A stretch of DNA of 64,000 bases from assembly GCF_900343125.1 (NCBI RefSeq), contig NZ_OPYL01000009.1, forward strand, positions 50,830 to 114,829, in the 5' to 3' direction. The first letter of the stretch is position 1, and each line of letters opens with the position of its first letter. Below the pieces are notes generated by a model. It worked only from the letters and a program-made list of their open reading frames with translations, searched no databases and had not been told where the DNA came from. Below, piece by piece: positions 7,766 to 17,207 of this stretch. The stretch comes from Dysgonomonas sp. Marseille-P4361. GTDB lineage: Bacteria; Bacteroidota; Bacteroidia; Bacteroidales; Dysgonomonadaceae. A program made the translations under genes and the position numbers.

Positions 7766-8626
7766 TTATTTACTTAATTCTTCTTGTACCGATTCGTTTG
7801 CTATTTCATCTATTTCTTGTCCTAATGCTTTTAGCGCACGACGATAATATTTTTCAGATTCTTTTGTGTATTGTCCTTCAGGGAACATATTCTTGTAATT
7901 GAAATGCTCATCAATCAGGTCACGATAACGACCTTCTCTTTTTTCTTCGATACTATTTTCTGCTAATTCAAATTTTGAACGAACGATTAATATTTGGAAT
8001 TCCTCGGTGAAGGCAGAGAAAGGATAACTCTTCAATGCTTCTCTGGCTGTAACAACACAAGCGTCGTAGTTATTGCCCATATATAGTCCTAAATTGTAAT
8101 ACAGACGAGCAGCTAATAGCTCTTTATAAGCTAGTTTCTCTTGAAGTTTGAAGATCAAATCCATTGCTTCCGGAGCTTTCTCGCTTTGAGGAAAATATTC
8201 TAAGAAGCTATTGAATTCCTGAATACTTTTTATCGTATTTGTTTGATCTAGTCTAACATCTGGAGAATCTAAATATAGACCATATGCGGAATTGAAACGG
8301 GCTAACTCAGTATAATCTCCTTTAGGGAACTTGTTGTAATATCGACTGTAATATGTACTGGCTGTAGGATAGTCGCCGTCGTAGAAGTAAGACTGGGCCA
8401 ATAGAAATAATATCTCCTGTTCTTTAGGAGAACCCATATATACTGTTAAGATTTCATCTAATAAAGTCGCAGTCCTGCCATACTTTTTCTCATCAAAATA
8501 CTTTTTTGCATAAGTATATTTTAGTTCTGCATCTCTACTTTTTAATATTTTATTATATTCTCCACACGAAGAAAATAATATAGTCAATAACAGTACTCCC
8601 AGAATTTTAATTTTCATCCTACTCAA
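7766..8626 (-). CDS. bamD: outer membrane assembly lipoprotein BamD (YfiO)
   Basis: A 286-residue lipoprotein. The signal peptide ends in the lipobox FSSC (Cys at about residue 21), followed by tetratricopeptide-like repeats (residues about 35-250; motifs such as LAQSYFYDGDYPTASTYYSR and FPKGDYTELARFNSAYG). BamD is an essential member of the BAM complex that inserts beta-barrel proteins into the outer membrane. Start MSRMKIK at 8626, or the in-frame ATG at 8617, which fits a signal peptide equally well. A TAAATTTG -7 box lies at 8637-8644 on the minus strand. It is first gene of a bamD-rpoZ-DUF4293 operon. Confidence 0.88.
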   Translation of the reverse strand: MSRMKIKILGVLLLTILFSSCGEYNKILKSRDAELKYTYAKKYFDEKKYGRTATLLDEILTVYMGSPKEQEILFLLAQSYFYDGDYPTASTYYSRYYNKFPKGDYTELARFNSAYGLYLDSPDVRLDQTNTIKSIQEFNSFLEYFPQSEKAPEAMDLIFKLQEKLAYKELLAARLYYNLGLYMGNNYDACVVTAREALKSYPFSAFTEEFQILIVRSKFELAENSIEEKREGRYRDLIDEHFNYKNMFPEGQYTKESEKYYRRALKALGQEIDEIANESVQEELSK

Positions 8627-8710
8627 AATTAGTTTGCAAATTTACACAAAGCTTTTATATTATAAAAATAAACTTTTATAATTATGTTTTTTTTGAAAAT
8701 AAGCGCTGTC

Positions 8711-9925
8711 TTATTCAAACATTGTAACAACGCGTTTTACACCTTCTATGAACTTGTCTATTTCTTCTTTAGTGTTATAGAAAGCAAACGATGCTCTTAC
8801 AGTACCTTCTATACCAAGCTCTTCCATCAATGGTTGAGCGCAGTGGTGTCCGGTGCGAACAGCTATTCCCATCTTGTCTAGCAACATACCCATATCATAA
8901 TGGTGAATGTTTCCTACTAAGAACGAAACGACACTGCATTTATTATCAGAAGTACCAAATATACGAATGTTATTTATTTTAGTAAGCTCGTCTGTACAAT
9001 ACTTTAATAATTGATCTTCGTATGCTTTTATCGAATCTAGACCAATGCTTTTTATGTAATCAATAGCTTTAGCTAGAGCGATAACATCAGGATAGTTTGG
9101 TGTGCCTGCCTCAAATTTGAAAGGTAAATCGTTGAATGTTGTCTTTTTGAACGAGACTTGGCTTATCATTTCACCTCCTCCCTGATAAGGGGGCATTTGA
9201 TTCAGCCACTTCTCTTTTCCGTACAATACCCCTACTCCATTCGGACCATATAATTTATGTCCCGAGAAAACGAGAAAGTCACAATCTAGTTTTTGAACAT
9301 CTATTTCGATATGTTGTACTGACTGTGCAGCATCGATAAGAACAGGGATGTCGTGACTGTGAGCTATAGAGACAATCTCTTCTATAGGATTTATAGTACC
9401 CAGTACATTCGATACATGCATGACCGATATAAGGCGAGTTCTTGGAGTAATGAGTTTCTTCATTTCGTCCAACATAAGCTCTCCTTTATCGTTGATAGGT
9501 ATAACTCTAAGTTTAATTCCTCTAATCGTCTCTTGTAGCTGCCACGATACAATATTTGCATGATGTTCCATTGCCGAAATGATGATTTCATCACCTTCGG
9601 AGCAGAACTGTTGACAAAAACTATGGGCTACTAGATTGATTGACTCTGTTGTACCTTTGGTGAAGATAATCTCTTTACTATGCTCTGCATTAATGAATTG
9701 CTGTACAACAATACGAGATTCTTCAGCCAAATCGGTAGCTACCTGGCTTAAATGATGTACACCACGATGCACATTTGCATTCGTGGTGTAATATATTTTT
9801 TCTATTTCTTCTACTACGCACTTTGGTTTCTGTGTAGTGGCTCCATTATCTAGATAAATAAGGGGTTTACCATAAACAGTAGTGGAAAGTATAGGAAAGT
9901 CGGCTCTAATTTTTTCTACATTCAT
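8711..9925 (-). CDS. sufS: cysteine desulfurase SufS
   Basis: A 404-residue group II cysteine desulfurase, the PLP enzyme that releases sulfur from cysteine for Fe-S cluster assembly. Visible features are the cofactor lysine Lys224 in SGHKLYGPNG, the catalytic Cys362 in RTGHHCAQP, and PLP-site residues around MEHHANIV and DAAQSVQH. Length fits the family. It is the last gene of sufC-sufD-sufS, separated from sufD by 62 bases that hold a hairpin (9941-9972), so its expression may be partly uncoupled. No SufE or SufU gene is adjacent. Confidence 0.93.
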   Translation of the reverse strand: MNVEKIRADFPILSTTVYGKPLIYLDNGATTQKPKCVVEEIEKIYYTTNANVHRGVHHLSQVATDLAEESRIVVQQFINAEHSKEIIFTKGTTESINLVAHSFCQQFCSEGDEIIISAMEHHANIVSWQLQETIRGIKLRVIPINDKGELMLDEMKKLITPRTRLISVMHVSNVLGTINPIEEIVSIAHSHDIPVLIDAAQSVQHIEIDVQKLDCDFLVFSGHKLYGPNGVGVLYGKEKWLNQMPPYQGGGEMISQVSFKKTTFNDLPFKFEAGTPNYPDVIALAKAIDYIKSIGLDSIKAYEDQLLKYCTDELTKINNIRIFGTSDNKCSVVSFLVGNIHHYDMGMLLDKMGIAVRTGHHCAQPLMEELGIEGTVRASFAFYNTKEEIDKFIEGVKRVVTMFE

Positions 9926-9940
9926 AGTTGTGAGAAAAAT

Positions 9941-9972
9941 AGTTACTAGCCAAGAATGTTGAACTAGTAACT
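9941..9972 (-). terminator. intercistronic hairpin between sufD and sufS
   Basis: AGTTACTAG (9941-9949) pairs with CTAGTAACT (9964-9972), loop 14, followed on the minus strand by ATTTTTC. It may be a weak terminator or an mRNA-processing/stability element within the operon. Confidence 0.4.
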
Positions 9973-9987
9973 AAACTTTATTTATGA

Positions 9988-11328
9988 TTATTTGCAAATT
10001 TCGCAATTACCACAACGTGCTCTTTCTCCTTTGAAACGTTTTTCAACCAATTCGGTCAAACGTTCTTTAAGGCTGTCGATGCGAACATGCTCTAAGACTC
10101 CTGCAGCAAAGGCCTGCATAAGCATCAAGCGTGCATTCTCTTCAGAGATACCTCTTGATCTTAAATAGAACAATGCTTCTTCATCTAGCTGTCCTGTAGT
10201 AAGACCATGAGAACATTTCACGTCATCGGCATATATTTCCAACTGTGGCTTCGCGTACATGCGAGCATTAGGAGAAACACACAGATTGTTGTTTGACTGG
10301 TATGCCATTGTTTTTTGTGCATCTTTCTCTACTCTGATACGCCCGCAGAATGAACCTGTAGCTTCATCTTGTAAAACATATTTGAATAACTGTGTACTTG
10401 TACAGTTAGGCACAAGATGGTCTAAGAATGCAAAGTTGTCAACATACTGATTTCGGTCAGCAATTATCATTCCACATACATATGCTTCTGCATGTTCGCC
10501 AGATAATTTCACATTAAAGTTATTACGGCTAACACCTGTATTGAATGTCAAATTGTTTGCTAATACGCTCGAAGATTCCATCTGTTTAACAAATGTATTT
10601 GTCAGACGTGTTACTTTGTCGGAATTTTCTTCCATGTCGTAATAGTCTACTATTGCATTCCTTCCGGCGAATATCTCTGTCACCTGAGTAACTAAGAATT
10701 GTGATTCATCAACAGTATGATCGCAAATTAGCAACTTCACTTGAGCATCATCTTCTGCAATGATAAGTATGCGGCGATTAACCAAGTAGTTGAACTTACT
10801 TTTTAGTATATTGATCAACTGTATTGGTTGTTCTACGATGACACCTTTTGGTACATAGATAACAAACCCGTCTTGTACAAACATTGTATTGAATGCTGTA
10901 ACACTAGGTTTTTCCATATCTGCAATTTGTCCGTAGTAAGTAGCAAAAACTTCCGGATATTGTACCGAAAAATCACTTAAACTACCAACAAACACTCCGT
11001 TAGGGTATTCTATTTGGGGTAAGTGTTCTGTATGAAACAGATCGTTTAGTACGAAATAAGTATTGGTTGTTAAATCGGGTACTTCGCACTTAAATGCTGT
11101 ATATGGATTCCCTTTGAAAGGGACTCTGTTTATATTCAATGCATAATCAGGCAGGAATTCTGCAGCAACATCCAGATAAAGATAATCCTCCAGTTTTTTT
11201 GTAGGAAATCCTTGTTCCTTGAATACCTCAAAAGCTTTATCGCGCATGCTATTTAACCCCGGAGTAGACTTACTGTCTATAGTCTCTCTGTATTGGTTAA
11301 ATATGTCTATATATTGAGATTCTATCAT
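9988..11328 (-). CDS. sufD: Fe-S cluster assembly protein SufD
   Basis: A 446-residue protein with the SufB/SufD beta-helix core (about residues 130-380, including FVIYVPKGVIVEQPIQL and GRIRVEKDAQKT) and a SufD-type N-terminal helical region (FKEQGFPTKKLEDYLYLD), which separates it from SufB. The C-terminal helix contains ARLMLMQAFAAGVLEHV, and the protein ends in CGNCEICK, three cysteines. SufD works in the SufBC2D scaffold complex. Its ATG overlaps the sufC stop (TAATG), showing translational coupling. Its partner SufB is not encoded in this window. Confidence 0.92.
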   Translation of the reverse strand: MIESQYIDIFNQYRETIDSKSTPGLNSMRDKAFEVFKEQGFPTKKLEDYLYLDVAAEFLPDYALNINRVPFKGNPYTAFKCEVPDLTTNTYFVLNDLFHTEHLPQIEYPNGVFVGSLSDFSVQYPEVFATYYGQIADMEKPSVTAFNTMFVQDGFVIYVPKGVIVEQPIQLINILKSKFNYLVNRRILIIAEDDAQVKLLICDHTVDESQFLVTQVTEIFAGRNAIVDYYDMEENSDKVTRLTNTFVKQMESSSVLANNLTFNTGVSRNNFNVKLSGEHAEAYVCGMIIADRNQYVDNFAFLDHLVPNCTSTQLFKYVLQDEATGSFCGRIRVEKDAQKTMAYQSNNNLCVSPNARMYAKPQLEIYADDVKCSHGLTTGQLDEEALFYLRSRGISEENARLMLMQAFAAGVLEHVRIDSLKERLTELVEKRFKGERARCGNCEICK

Positions 11329-12086
11329 TATTGAAAATCTTTAATAATCCAGTCGTAACCTTTCTTTTCTAGTTCTAAAGCTAATTCAGGACCAGCTGTT
11401 TTCACTATTCTTCCTTTGTATAGGACATGAACAATGTCAGGCTTGATATAGTCAAGAAGACGTTGATAGTGAGTGATTACTACTGTAGCATTATCTTTTC
11501 TTCTTAGCTTGTTGACACCATTTGCAACGATGCGTAAAGCGTCAATATCCAGACCTGAATCTGTTTCGTCCAGTATAGCTAATTTAGGTTCTAGCATAGC
11601 CATTTGGAAAATCTCGTTACGTTTTTTCTCCCCACCCGAGAAACCTTCATTAACAGAACGTCCTGCCAAGTCTTTATCTAGTTCTACCAGTTCTCTTTTC
11701 TCTTTTATAAGCTTAAGAAATTCAGATGCTGCTATTGGTTCTTCGCCTCTGAACTTACGAATTTCGTTTAATGAAGCGCGCATGAAATTTGTCATGCTTA
11801 CCCCTGGTATTTCTACCGGATATTGGAAACTTAGGAATAGTCCCTCTCTCGCTCTGTCTTCCGGATCTAGATCTAATAAGTCATGTCCTCTAAAGTCTAT
11901 TTCACCCTCTGTTACTTCAAAGTTAGGGTTTCCTACAAGCACAGAAGCAAGTGTACTTTTTCCGGCACCATTTGGTCCCATAATAGCATGAATCTCACCT
12001 TCATTAACTTCTAAATTTAATCCTCTTAGAATTTCCTTGCCTTCAACGTTTGCATGCAAGTTTTTTATGTTTAATAAATTCGCCAT
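11328..12086 (-). CDS. sufC: Fe-S assembly ATPase SufC
   Basis: A 252-residue ABC-type ATPase of the SufBCD complex. Walker A is GPNGAGKST (about residues 37-45), the signature motif FSGGEKKRNE (about 149-158) and Walker B LAILDETDSGLD (about 169-180), with the SufC-specific DETDSGLD. It is soluble and energises cluster assembly. It is the first gene of the visible suf operon. Its promoter region has a TAATTTTG -7 box and an 18-base palindrome near the predicted start of transcription. In many relatives sufB precedes sufC; here it does not. Confidence 0.94.
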   Translation of the reverse strand: MANLLNIKNLHANVEGKEILRGLNLEVNEGEIHAIMGPNGAGKSTLASVLVGNPNFEVTEGEIDFRGHDLLDLDPEDRAREGLFLSFQYPVEIPGVSMTNFMRASLNEIRKFRGEEPIAASEFLKLIKEKRELVELDKDLAGRSVNEGFSGGEKKRNEIFQMAMLEPKLAILDETDSGLDIDALRIVANGVNKLRRKDNATVVITHYQRLLDYIKPDIVHVLYKGRIVKTAGPELALELEKKGYDWIIKDFQ

Positions 12087-12155
12087 TATATTTTTTATTA
12101 ATAAAATTCAAAATCTCAGTGTTTTACTACGTGATTAACACTAAGAAGCCGTTTT

Positions 12156-12173
12156 AGTTCAAAGTTTTGAACT
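12156..12173. promoter_or_regulatory. candidate operator upstream of sufC
   Basis: AGTTCAAA, GT, TTTGAACT: a perfect 8-base inverted repeat with a 2-base centre, 70 bases upstream of the sufC start and just downstream of the -7 box at 12182-12189. A repressor here would block transcription start. The binding protein is unknown. Confidence 0.4.
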
Positions 12174-12181
12174 TTCGAATG

Positions 12182-12189
12182 CAAAATTA
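12182..12189 (-). promoter_or_regulatory. -7 box of the suf operon promoter
   Basis: TAATTTTG on the minus strand fits TAnnTTTG; no clear -33 element at the usual spacing. Confidence 0.4.
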
Positions 12190-12204
12190 ATAAATAAAAA
12201 AGAA

Positions 12205-12229
12205 AATAGCTTGTTTATCACAAGCTATT
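12205..12229 (-). terminator. intrinsic terminator after exonuclease III
   Basis: AATAGCTTG pairs with CAAGCTATT (loop 7); the minus strand continues TTCTTTTTTATTTATT. It closes the xth transcript before the suf promoter. Confidence 0.75.
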
Positions 12230-12270
12230 AGTTATTTATTAAATCTATATCTAGATTCTTTTGTTTTGTT

Positions 12271-13035
12271 TTATATATCGAGATCGACAACAACCGGGCA
12301 ATGATCCGAAAAATCAATCTCATTTAAAATTTTGGCACCTTTAAGACGGTGTTTTGCTTCTTCTGTAATAATATGATAGTCGATGCGCCATCCTAAGTTT
12401 TTGCCTCTGGCGCCTGCTCTGTAGCTCCACCAACTATACTTCTCCGGACTCTGGTCATATACCCTAAATGTATCTATCATACCACTGTCGATAAATTCAT
12501 CGAACCACTGACGTTCTTCGGGCAAGAATCCAGAACTTTTTGTATGACGTTCAGGATGGTTTATATCAATCGGTTTGTGACAAATATTGTAGTCTCCGCA
12601 GATTAATAATTGTGGTCTCGTTTTTCTGAGGTCGTTGATAAAATTGGTGAAGTCTGCTAAGAATTCCATTTTGAAATCTTGGCGTATATCTCCCATCGTT
12701 CCTGATGGAATATATACACAGATAACGGTCATATCTCCATAATCGGCACGTAATACACGACCTTCTTTATCATAGACTGGATTATCCATTCCAATCTTTA
12801 CAAAATCAGGTTTCTGTTTCGTTAGGATCCCTACCCCACTATATCCTTTTTTCTCTGCGGAATGGAAGTAATAATGGTAGCCTAATGATTGAATTGTAAG
12901 AAGATTGATCTGATCTTCCATGGCTTTTATTTCCTGTAAACATAGAATATCCGGAGACTCTTGTTCGATCCATTGGTACAGGCCTTTGTTTACTGCAGCA
13001 CGTATGCCGTTTACATTATATGATATTATTTTCAT
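12271..13035 (-). CDS. xth: exodeoxyribonuclease III (AP endonuclease)
   Basis: A 254-residue EEP-superfamily nuclease that cuts DNA at abasic sites and degrades 3' ends. Family motifs in order: [14 protein letters not shown] at the start, LCLQEIKA with the metal-binding Glu (about residue 36), [13 protein letters not shown] (about 146-158), and the C-terminal [10 protein letters not shown] with the catalytic Asp-His. Length matches XthA. It lies 4 bases after the stop of the ABC ATPase gene, probably in the same transcript, and ends at a clear terminator. Confidence 0.93.
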   Translation of the reverse strand: MKIISYNVNGIRAAVNKGLYQWIEQESPDILCLQEIKAMEDQINLLTIQSLGYHYYFHSAEKKGYSGVGILTKQKPDFVKIGMDNPVYDKEGRVLRADYGDMTVICVYIPSGTMGDIRQDFKMEFLADFTNFINDLRKTRPQLLICGDYNICHKPIDINHPERHTKSSGFLPEERQWFDEFIDSGMIDTFRVYDQSPEKYSWWSYRAGARGKNLGWRIDYHIITEEAKHRLKGAKILNEIDFSDHCPVVVDLDI

Positions 13036-13039
13036 TTTT

Positions 13040-13813
13040 TTAAGTAAGTTTGATTCCTTCGTTTTCGGCAGCTTTCACTTTTTTGAACAGGTCTGAAGCA
13101 AATACAAAATCGTTAAAATCTTCATTTGTAGAAGACATAACATCTTTACTTGTGCCCTGCCATTCTAGGTGTCCCTCTTTGATAAAATTAATCTTATCTC
13201 CAATACCCATCACTGAGTTCATGTCGTGAGTATTGATAATAGTAGTCATGTTATATTCTTTAGTAATATCGTGAATGAGGTCGTCTATAACCAATGATGT
13301 TTGAGGGTCGAGACCTGAGTTTGGTTCATCGCAAAATAAATATTTAGGATTCAATGATATGGCTCTGGCTATAGCTGCGCGTTTCATCATTCCTCCACTT
13401 ATCTCGGATGGATACAAATGACCGGCATCTCCTAAATTTACACGCTCTAAACAAAATTGAGTACGTTTGGCTTGTTCCGATTTAGACATTTTAGAGAACA
13501 TCATAAGGGGGAAGTTTACATTCTCAAATACTGTCATCGAGTCGAATAATGCTGAGCCTTGAAAAATCATTCCTACTTCTTCTCGCAGAGCTTTTACTTC
13601 ATCAGTTTTCATTCTGGTGAAGTCTCTCCCATCATACAGTATTTGTCCGCTAGTTGGGCGCATTAAGCCTACAAGGTTTTTAAGAAGTACGGTTTTCCCG
13701 GAACCACTACGCCCTATGATAAGATTTGTCTTTCCTGCTTCGAAAACTATGTTTATGTCATTCAATACAACTCTGCCATCGAATGATTTAGTTAAATTCT
13801 TTACTTCTATCAT
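13040..13813 (-). CDS. MlaF-type ABC transporter ATPase
   Basis: A 257-residue ABC ATPase: Walker A GRSGSGKT (about residues 33-40), Q-loop [15 protein letters not shown], signature [14 protein letters not shown], Walker [13 protein letters not shown] and the H-loop INTHD. The [17 protein letters not shown] segment and the MKRAAIARA signature are typical of the Mla/Mce lipid-transport ATPases. It overlaps the permease gene by 4 bases (ATGA). The pair probably moves phospholipids between inner and outer membranes. The Mce-domain protein MlaD and lipoprotein MlaA are not next to it. Confidence 0.87.
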   Translation of the reverse strand: MIEVKNLTKSFDGRVVLNDINIVFEAGKTNLIIGRSGSGKTVLLKNLVGLMRPTSGQILYDGRDFTRMKTDEVKALREEVGMIFQGSALFDSMTVFENVNFPLMMFSKMSKSEQAKRTQFCLERVNLGDAGHLYPSEISGGMMKRAAIARAISLNPKYLFCDEPNSGLDPQTSLVIDDLIHDITKEYNMTTIINTHDMNSVMGIGDKINFIKEGHLEWQGTSKDVMSSTNEDFNDFVFASDLFKKVKAAENEGIKLT

Positions 13814-14556
13814 GACATCATCAATTGAGTGAGTAATAAGTCGGCAACCAGAATCAGAATACTGCTCATAACAACAGAATCGGTACTGGCCTTACCTACA
13901 TCTAATGATCCTCCTCTAGCTGAATAGCCATAGAAAGAAGCTGCAGAAGAGATAATGAATGCAAAGATGATAGTCTTGACGATGGCATACCAAATGTAGA
14001 ATTCCTTAAAAAAGGATTGTAAACCATATTGAAAAGTATCGGCGGGCATAATTTGTCCAATAATACAAACAGCAAATCCTCCAACAACACCAAAAAACAT
14101 ACTTAGAACAACCAACACAGGGATAAATGCCATTAATGCGAATATCTTAGGTAGAATAATGAAGTTAGCCGAGTTAACTCCCATTATTTCTAAAGCATCG
14201 ATTTGTTCTGTTACTTGCATCGTCCCGATTTCGGATGCAATATTAGAACCAACCTTCCCTGCTAGTATTAAGCACATTATGGTAGAAGAGAACTCTAAGA
14301 TCAGAATCTCGCGAGATACATATCCTACTGTGTACCGGGGCATGAAAGGTGAATCGATATTCAGTTTTATTTGAACAACAATTACCGCTCCGATAAAGAA
14401 AGATATAATAACGACGATCCATATAGAATTAACGCCTAGTTTACTCATTTCATCTAAAAACTGGCGAAAGAAGACATTCCAACGCTGGGGTTTGGTGAAA
14501 ACCTTTTGCATTAGAAGAACATATCGTCCAATTTTATCTAATAAAGCAGTCAACAT
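13810..14556 (-). CDS. MlaE/YrbE-type ABC transporter permease
   Basis: A 248-residue inner-membrane protein with about five to six hydrophobic segments. It carries the MlaE family motif region around EIGTMQVTEQIDALEIMGVN, the cytoplasmic coupling helix contacting MlaF, and ends [19 protein letters not shown] chose the ATG at 14556 (MLTALLDKIGRYVLLM), which gives the usual family length; an upstream extension would add an atypical 14 residues. It is translationally coupled to the MlaF-type gene by an ATGA overlap. Confidence 0.87.
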   Translation of the reverse strand: MLTALLDKIGRYVLLMQKVFTKPQRWNVFFRQFLDEMSKLGVNSIWIVVIISFFIGAVIVVQIKLNIDSPFMPRYTVGYVSREILILEFSSTIMCLILAGKVGSNIASEIGTMQVTEQIDALEIMGVNSANFIILPKIFALMAFIPVLVVLSMFFGVVGGFAVCIIGQIMPADTFQYGLQSFFKEFYIWYAIVKTIIFAFIISSAASFYGYSARGGSLDVGKASTDSVVMSSILILVADLLLTQLMMS

Positions 14557-14851
14557 ATATTGATTATATTTTGTGTATTTGCAATAAAATAAGGGCAAAG
14601 ATACATTTTTTTAGTAAATCATTCGGTCACTCCTTAAAATTACTATGTGGTAAAGCTTAAAATAGGATAAAAATAAGTGTCATGGTTTTAAATAATATCA
14701 TGATAATTTTTATATTGTTTTAAAATATAAAACACTGATATACAGTAACTTGAATTTATTATGTTTTGAAAGAAAATGAACTGTTAAATAGTTGATTACA
14801 TGTCGTTTACCCTAGCATGTAAAACTCCTTTTGCATTGATAACATACAAAA
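14557..14851. other. intergenic region, no gene seen
   Basis: About 300 AT-rich bases between the permease start and the terminator of the peptidase gene. It presumably holds the mla promoter. No gene or RNA recognised. Confidence 0.5.
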
Positions 14852-14885
14852 ACAGGTCATTCAATATATTAGTTGAATGACCTGT
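14852..14885 (-). terminator. intrinsic terminator after the dipeptidyl peptidase gene
   Basis: A perfect 13-base stem, ACAGGTCATTCAA with TTGAATGACCTGT, loop 8; the minus strand continues TTTTTGTATG. Confidence 0.85.
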
Positions 14886-14906
14886 AATTAATCTTCGTAT
14901 TCTATT

Positions 14907-17063
14907 TTACATCTTTTCTTTAAAGAATTTGATCACCTTTTCGTACAAATAGGCCCTATTATTAGCTCCTCTTATTGAGTGATCTTTATCAGTAAATACA
15001 AACATGTCGAATTGCTTATTTGCATTTATAAGAGCTGACGAATACTCCATTGTGTTCTGAAAATGAACATTGTCATCGGCAGAGCCATGCACTAAAAGCA
15101 GGTTACCTTCAAGCTTGTTAGCTAACTTAATCGGTGATCCGGCATCGTAACCAGTCATGTTTTGTTGTGGGGTTCTCATGAAGCGTTCAGTATAAACCGT
15201 GTCATAATATCTCCAGTCTGTAACTGGTGCAATTGCAACTCCGGCTCTGAATGTTCCATTGCCTCTGCTCATACTCATCAGTACATTGTATCCACCATAG
15301 CTCCATCCCCATATACCTATTTTACTGCCATCTATATATGGAAGTGATGCAAAATATTTAGCAGCTGCAACCTGGTCATCAGATTCGTATATGCCAAGAT
15401 TCATATAAGTACATTTACGGAAGTCTTCGCCTCTCGCTCCGGTTCCACGTCCATCAACAGATGCAACTATAAATCCCTGATTAGCCAAATAATCAGTCCA
15501 GTCCATACTATAAGCATCAGTTACAGATTGAGAATCAGGACCACTATATTGAGTCATAACTAATGGATACTTGCGAGAAGGGTCAAAATTAGCAGGTTTG
15601 ATTATTAAAGCATTCAAGTCTCTGCCATCAGCTGATTTTACAGTTATGAATTCTTTCTGAGGAAGAGTTAGACCAGCAAGTGTACTCTTTAATTGTTCAT
15701 TTGCTTCTAATACTCGTAATGTTTTACCTGTAGCATCATGCACAGAGGTTAATCTAGGTGTAGATAGATTAGTGAAGCTATTAATAAAGTATTTACCATT
15801 TTTACTGAATGTAGCATTATTAGTCCCAACATTGGTAGATAGTTTGGTTTTTATTCCTTTTACCATATCTACCTTATAAATTGCTCTTTGGAGAGGGCTA
15901 TCTTCGGCTGCTTGATAAAAAACAGTTTTGGTAGCAGGATCAATAGCTAGGAATTCGGTAACATCATAATTCCCGGTTGTAAGCTGTTTCTGCATTACTC
16001 CGGTTTTATCGTATAAGTATATGTGGGTATAGCCACTCTTCTCTCCAACATATATAAACTGATTGTCGAAGAATTGTATGTATTTTATCAGCTCTGAATC
16101 TATATAGCGTTGATTTTCCTCTCTCAAGATTGAACGACATACGGATGATCGTGCATTAGCTAAATACATGTCAAACTTATTTTGATCTCTATTTAGAGTC
16201 ATGATTGCTAATTCATCACCAGTGGGTAAGAATTCAATTCGAGGGATATACTCCATATCTCCAGGTATGTTCATTGTGCGTATTGTCTTTGCATCTATGT
16301 CGAAAACGTTGCAAGTTACCTTTGAATTCTTTTCACCTGCTTTCGGATACTTGAATGTCTGAGCATAAGGGTATAGTTGATTGCCGTACATTTGCATAGA
16401 ATACATGGGAACCTCTGTTTCGTCGAATCGAACAAATGCCAGAAGTTTGTTGTCCGCAGAAAAATCCATCAGCCTAGTTGTTGCAAATTCTTCTTCGTAC
16501 ACCCAGTCTGTTGCGCCGTTGATGATCTTCCCTATTTCTCCGTCTTTGGTGATTTGAGATTCTGTATCATAGTCAAATTTAGCGAGCCATATATTATTGT
16601 CGATAACATATGCTAGCATACGGCCATCACGAGAGAATGTTGGGATAGATTGTTTCTCTTTGTTTTCTGTTAGCTTACGAAGAAGGTTGCGACGAACATC
16701 GTAATAGTAATAATTAGCTTTGAAAGAATGTCTATAAATCGGTTCGTGGTCGGTATATACTACAAGTCTTTTCTCATCTGGGCTAATCAGGAAGCCTTGA
16801 AAAGATTCTATTTTACATTCTCTGGCTCTATCTACATCAAATATCGTGTCGATAGGCAGTCCCGTCTTGTACGAATATTTAATGATTTTTTTAGAGTTTT
16901 TATCTGCCTGAAAATAAGATTCTCCATCAGCCGATGATGTGACAGGGTTAACTCCCCAAGCGTAATATTTTCCAGAGGTTATATCTCTTAGATTCAACTG
17001 TTGTGCACTTACTGTTGATGTAAGTATAAATGCGATAAAAAGTAATTTTAAGATGTTCTTCAT
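14907..17063 (-). CDS. dipeptidyl peptidase IV (S9B prolyl oligopeptidase family)
   Basis: A 718-residue secreted serine peptidase that removes N-terminal X-Pro/X-Ala dipeptides. From the start at 17063 there is a signal peptide (MKNILKLLFIAFILTSTVSA), then a beta-propeller (about residues 40-470) with the DWVYEEEF glutamate motif that binds the substrate amino terminus, then the alpha/beta hydrolase domain. The triad is Ser588 (GWSYGGY), an Asp in HGSADDNVHF and His in DHSIRG. The chosen start places the signal peptide at the N-terminus, and TATATTTG at 17087-17094 on the minus strand is a good -7 box. It is monocistronic, with its own terminator. Confidence 0.93.
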   Translation of the reverse strand: MKNILKLLFIAFILTSTVSAQQLNLRDITSGKYYAWGVNPVTSSADGESYFQADKNSKKIIKYSYKTGLPIDTIFDVDRARECKIESFQGFLISPDEKRLVVYTDHEPIYRHSFKANYYYYDVRRNLLRKLTENKEKQSIPTFSRDGRMLAYVIDNNIWLAKFDYDTESQITKDGEIGKIINGATDWVYEEEFATTRLMDFSADNKLLAFVRFDETEVPMYSMQMYGNQLYPYAQTFKYPKAGEKNSKVTCNVFDIDAKTIRTMNIPGDMEYIPRIEFLPTGDELAIMTLNRDQNKFDMYLANARSSVCRSILREENQRYIDSELIKYIQFFDNQFIYVGEKSGYTHIYLYDKTGVMQKQLTTGNYDVTEFLAIDPATKTVFYQAAEDSPLQRAIYKVDMVKGIKTKLSTNVGTNNATFSKNGKYFINSFTNLSTPRLTSVHDATGKTLRVLEANEQLKSTLAGLTLPQKEFITVKSADGRDLNALIIKPANFDPSRKYPLVMTQYSGPDSQSVTDAYSMDWTDYLANQGFIVASVDGRGTGARGEDFRKCTYMNLGIYESDDQVAAAKYFASLPYIDGSKIGIWGWSYGGYNVLMSMSRGNGTFRAGVAIAPVTDWRYYDTVYTERFMRTPQQNMTGYDAGSPIKLANKLEGNLLLVHGSADDNVHFQNTMEYSSALINANKQFDMFVFTDKDHSIRGANNRAYLYEKVIKFFKEKM

Positions 17064-17150
17064 GTCACTTTTATTATTATTGGGAACAAATATACTTATT
17101 TTATAGAGTTCAAAAAAGTGAAATAACAAGCTTTGATAGCAATATTAAAA

Positions 17151-17185
17151 AAGAGGGAAAAATTGTTTATTAATTTTCCCCTCTT
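17151..17185 (-). terminator. intrinsic terminator after the BamE-like gene
   Basis: AAGAGGGAAAA and TTTTCCCCTCTT pair with a small bulge; the minus strand continues TTTTTTAATATT. Confidence 0.6.
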
Positions 17186-17207
17186 AAGTTCAAAAATAAT
17201 TTTTTGA

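Noticed and set aside
11473..11991. Long plus-strand open frame opposite sufC
   Set aside because: It is the antisense shadow of a well-supported ABC ATPase gene and has no recognisable protein features.
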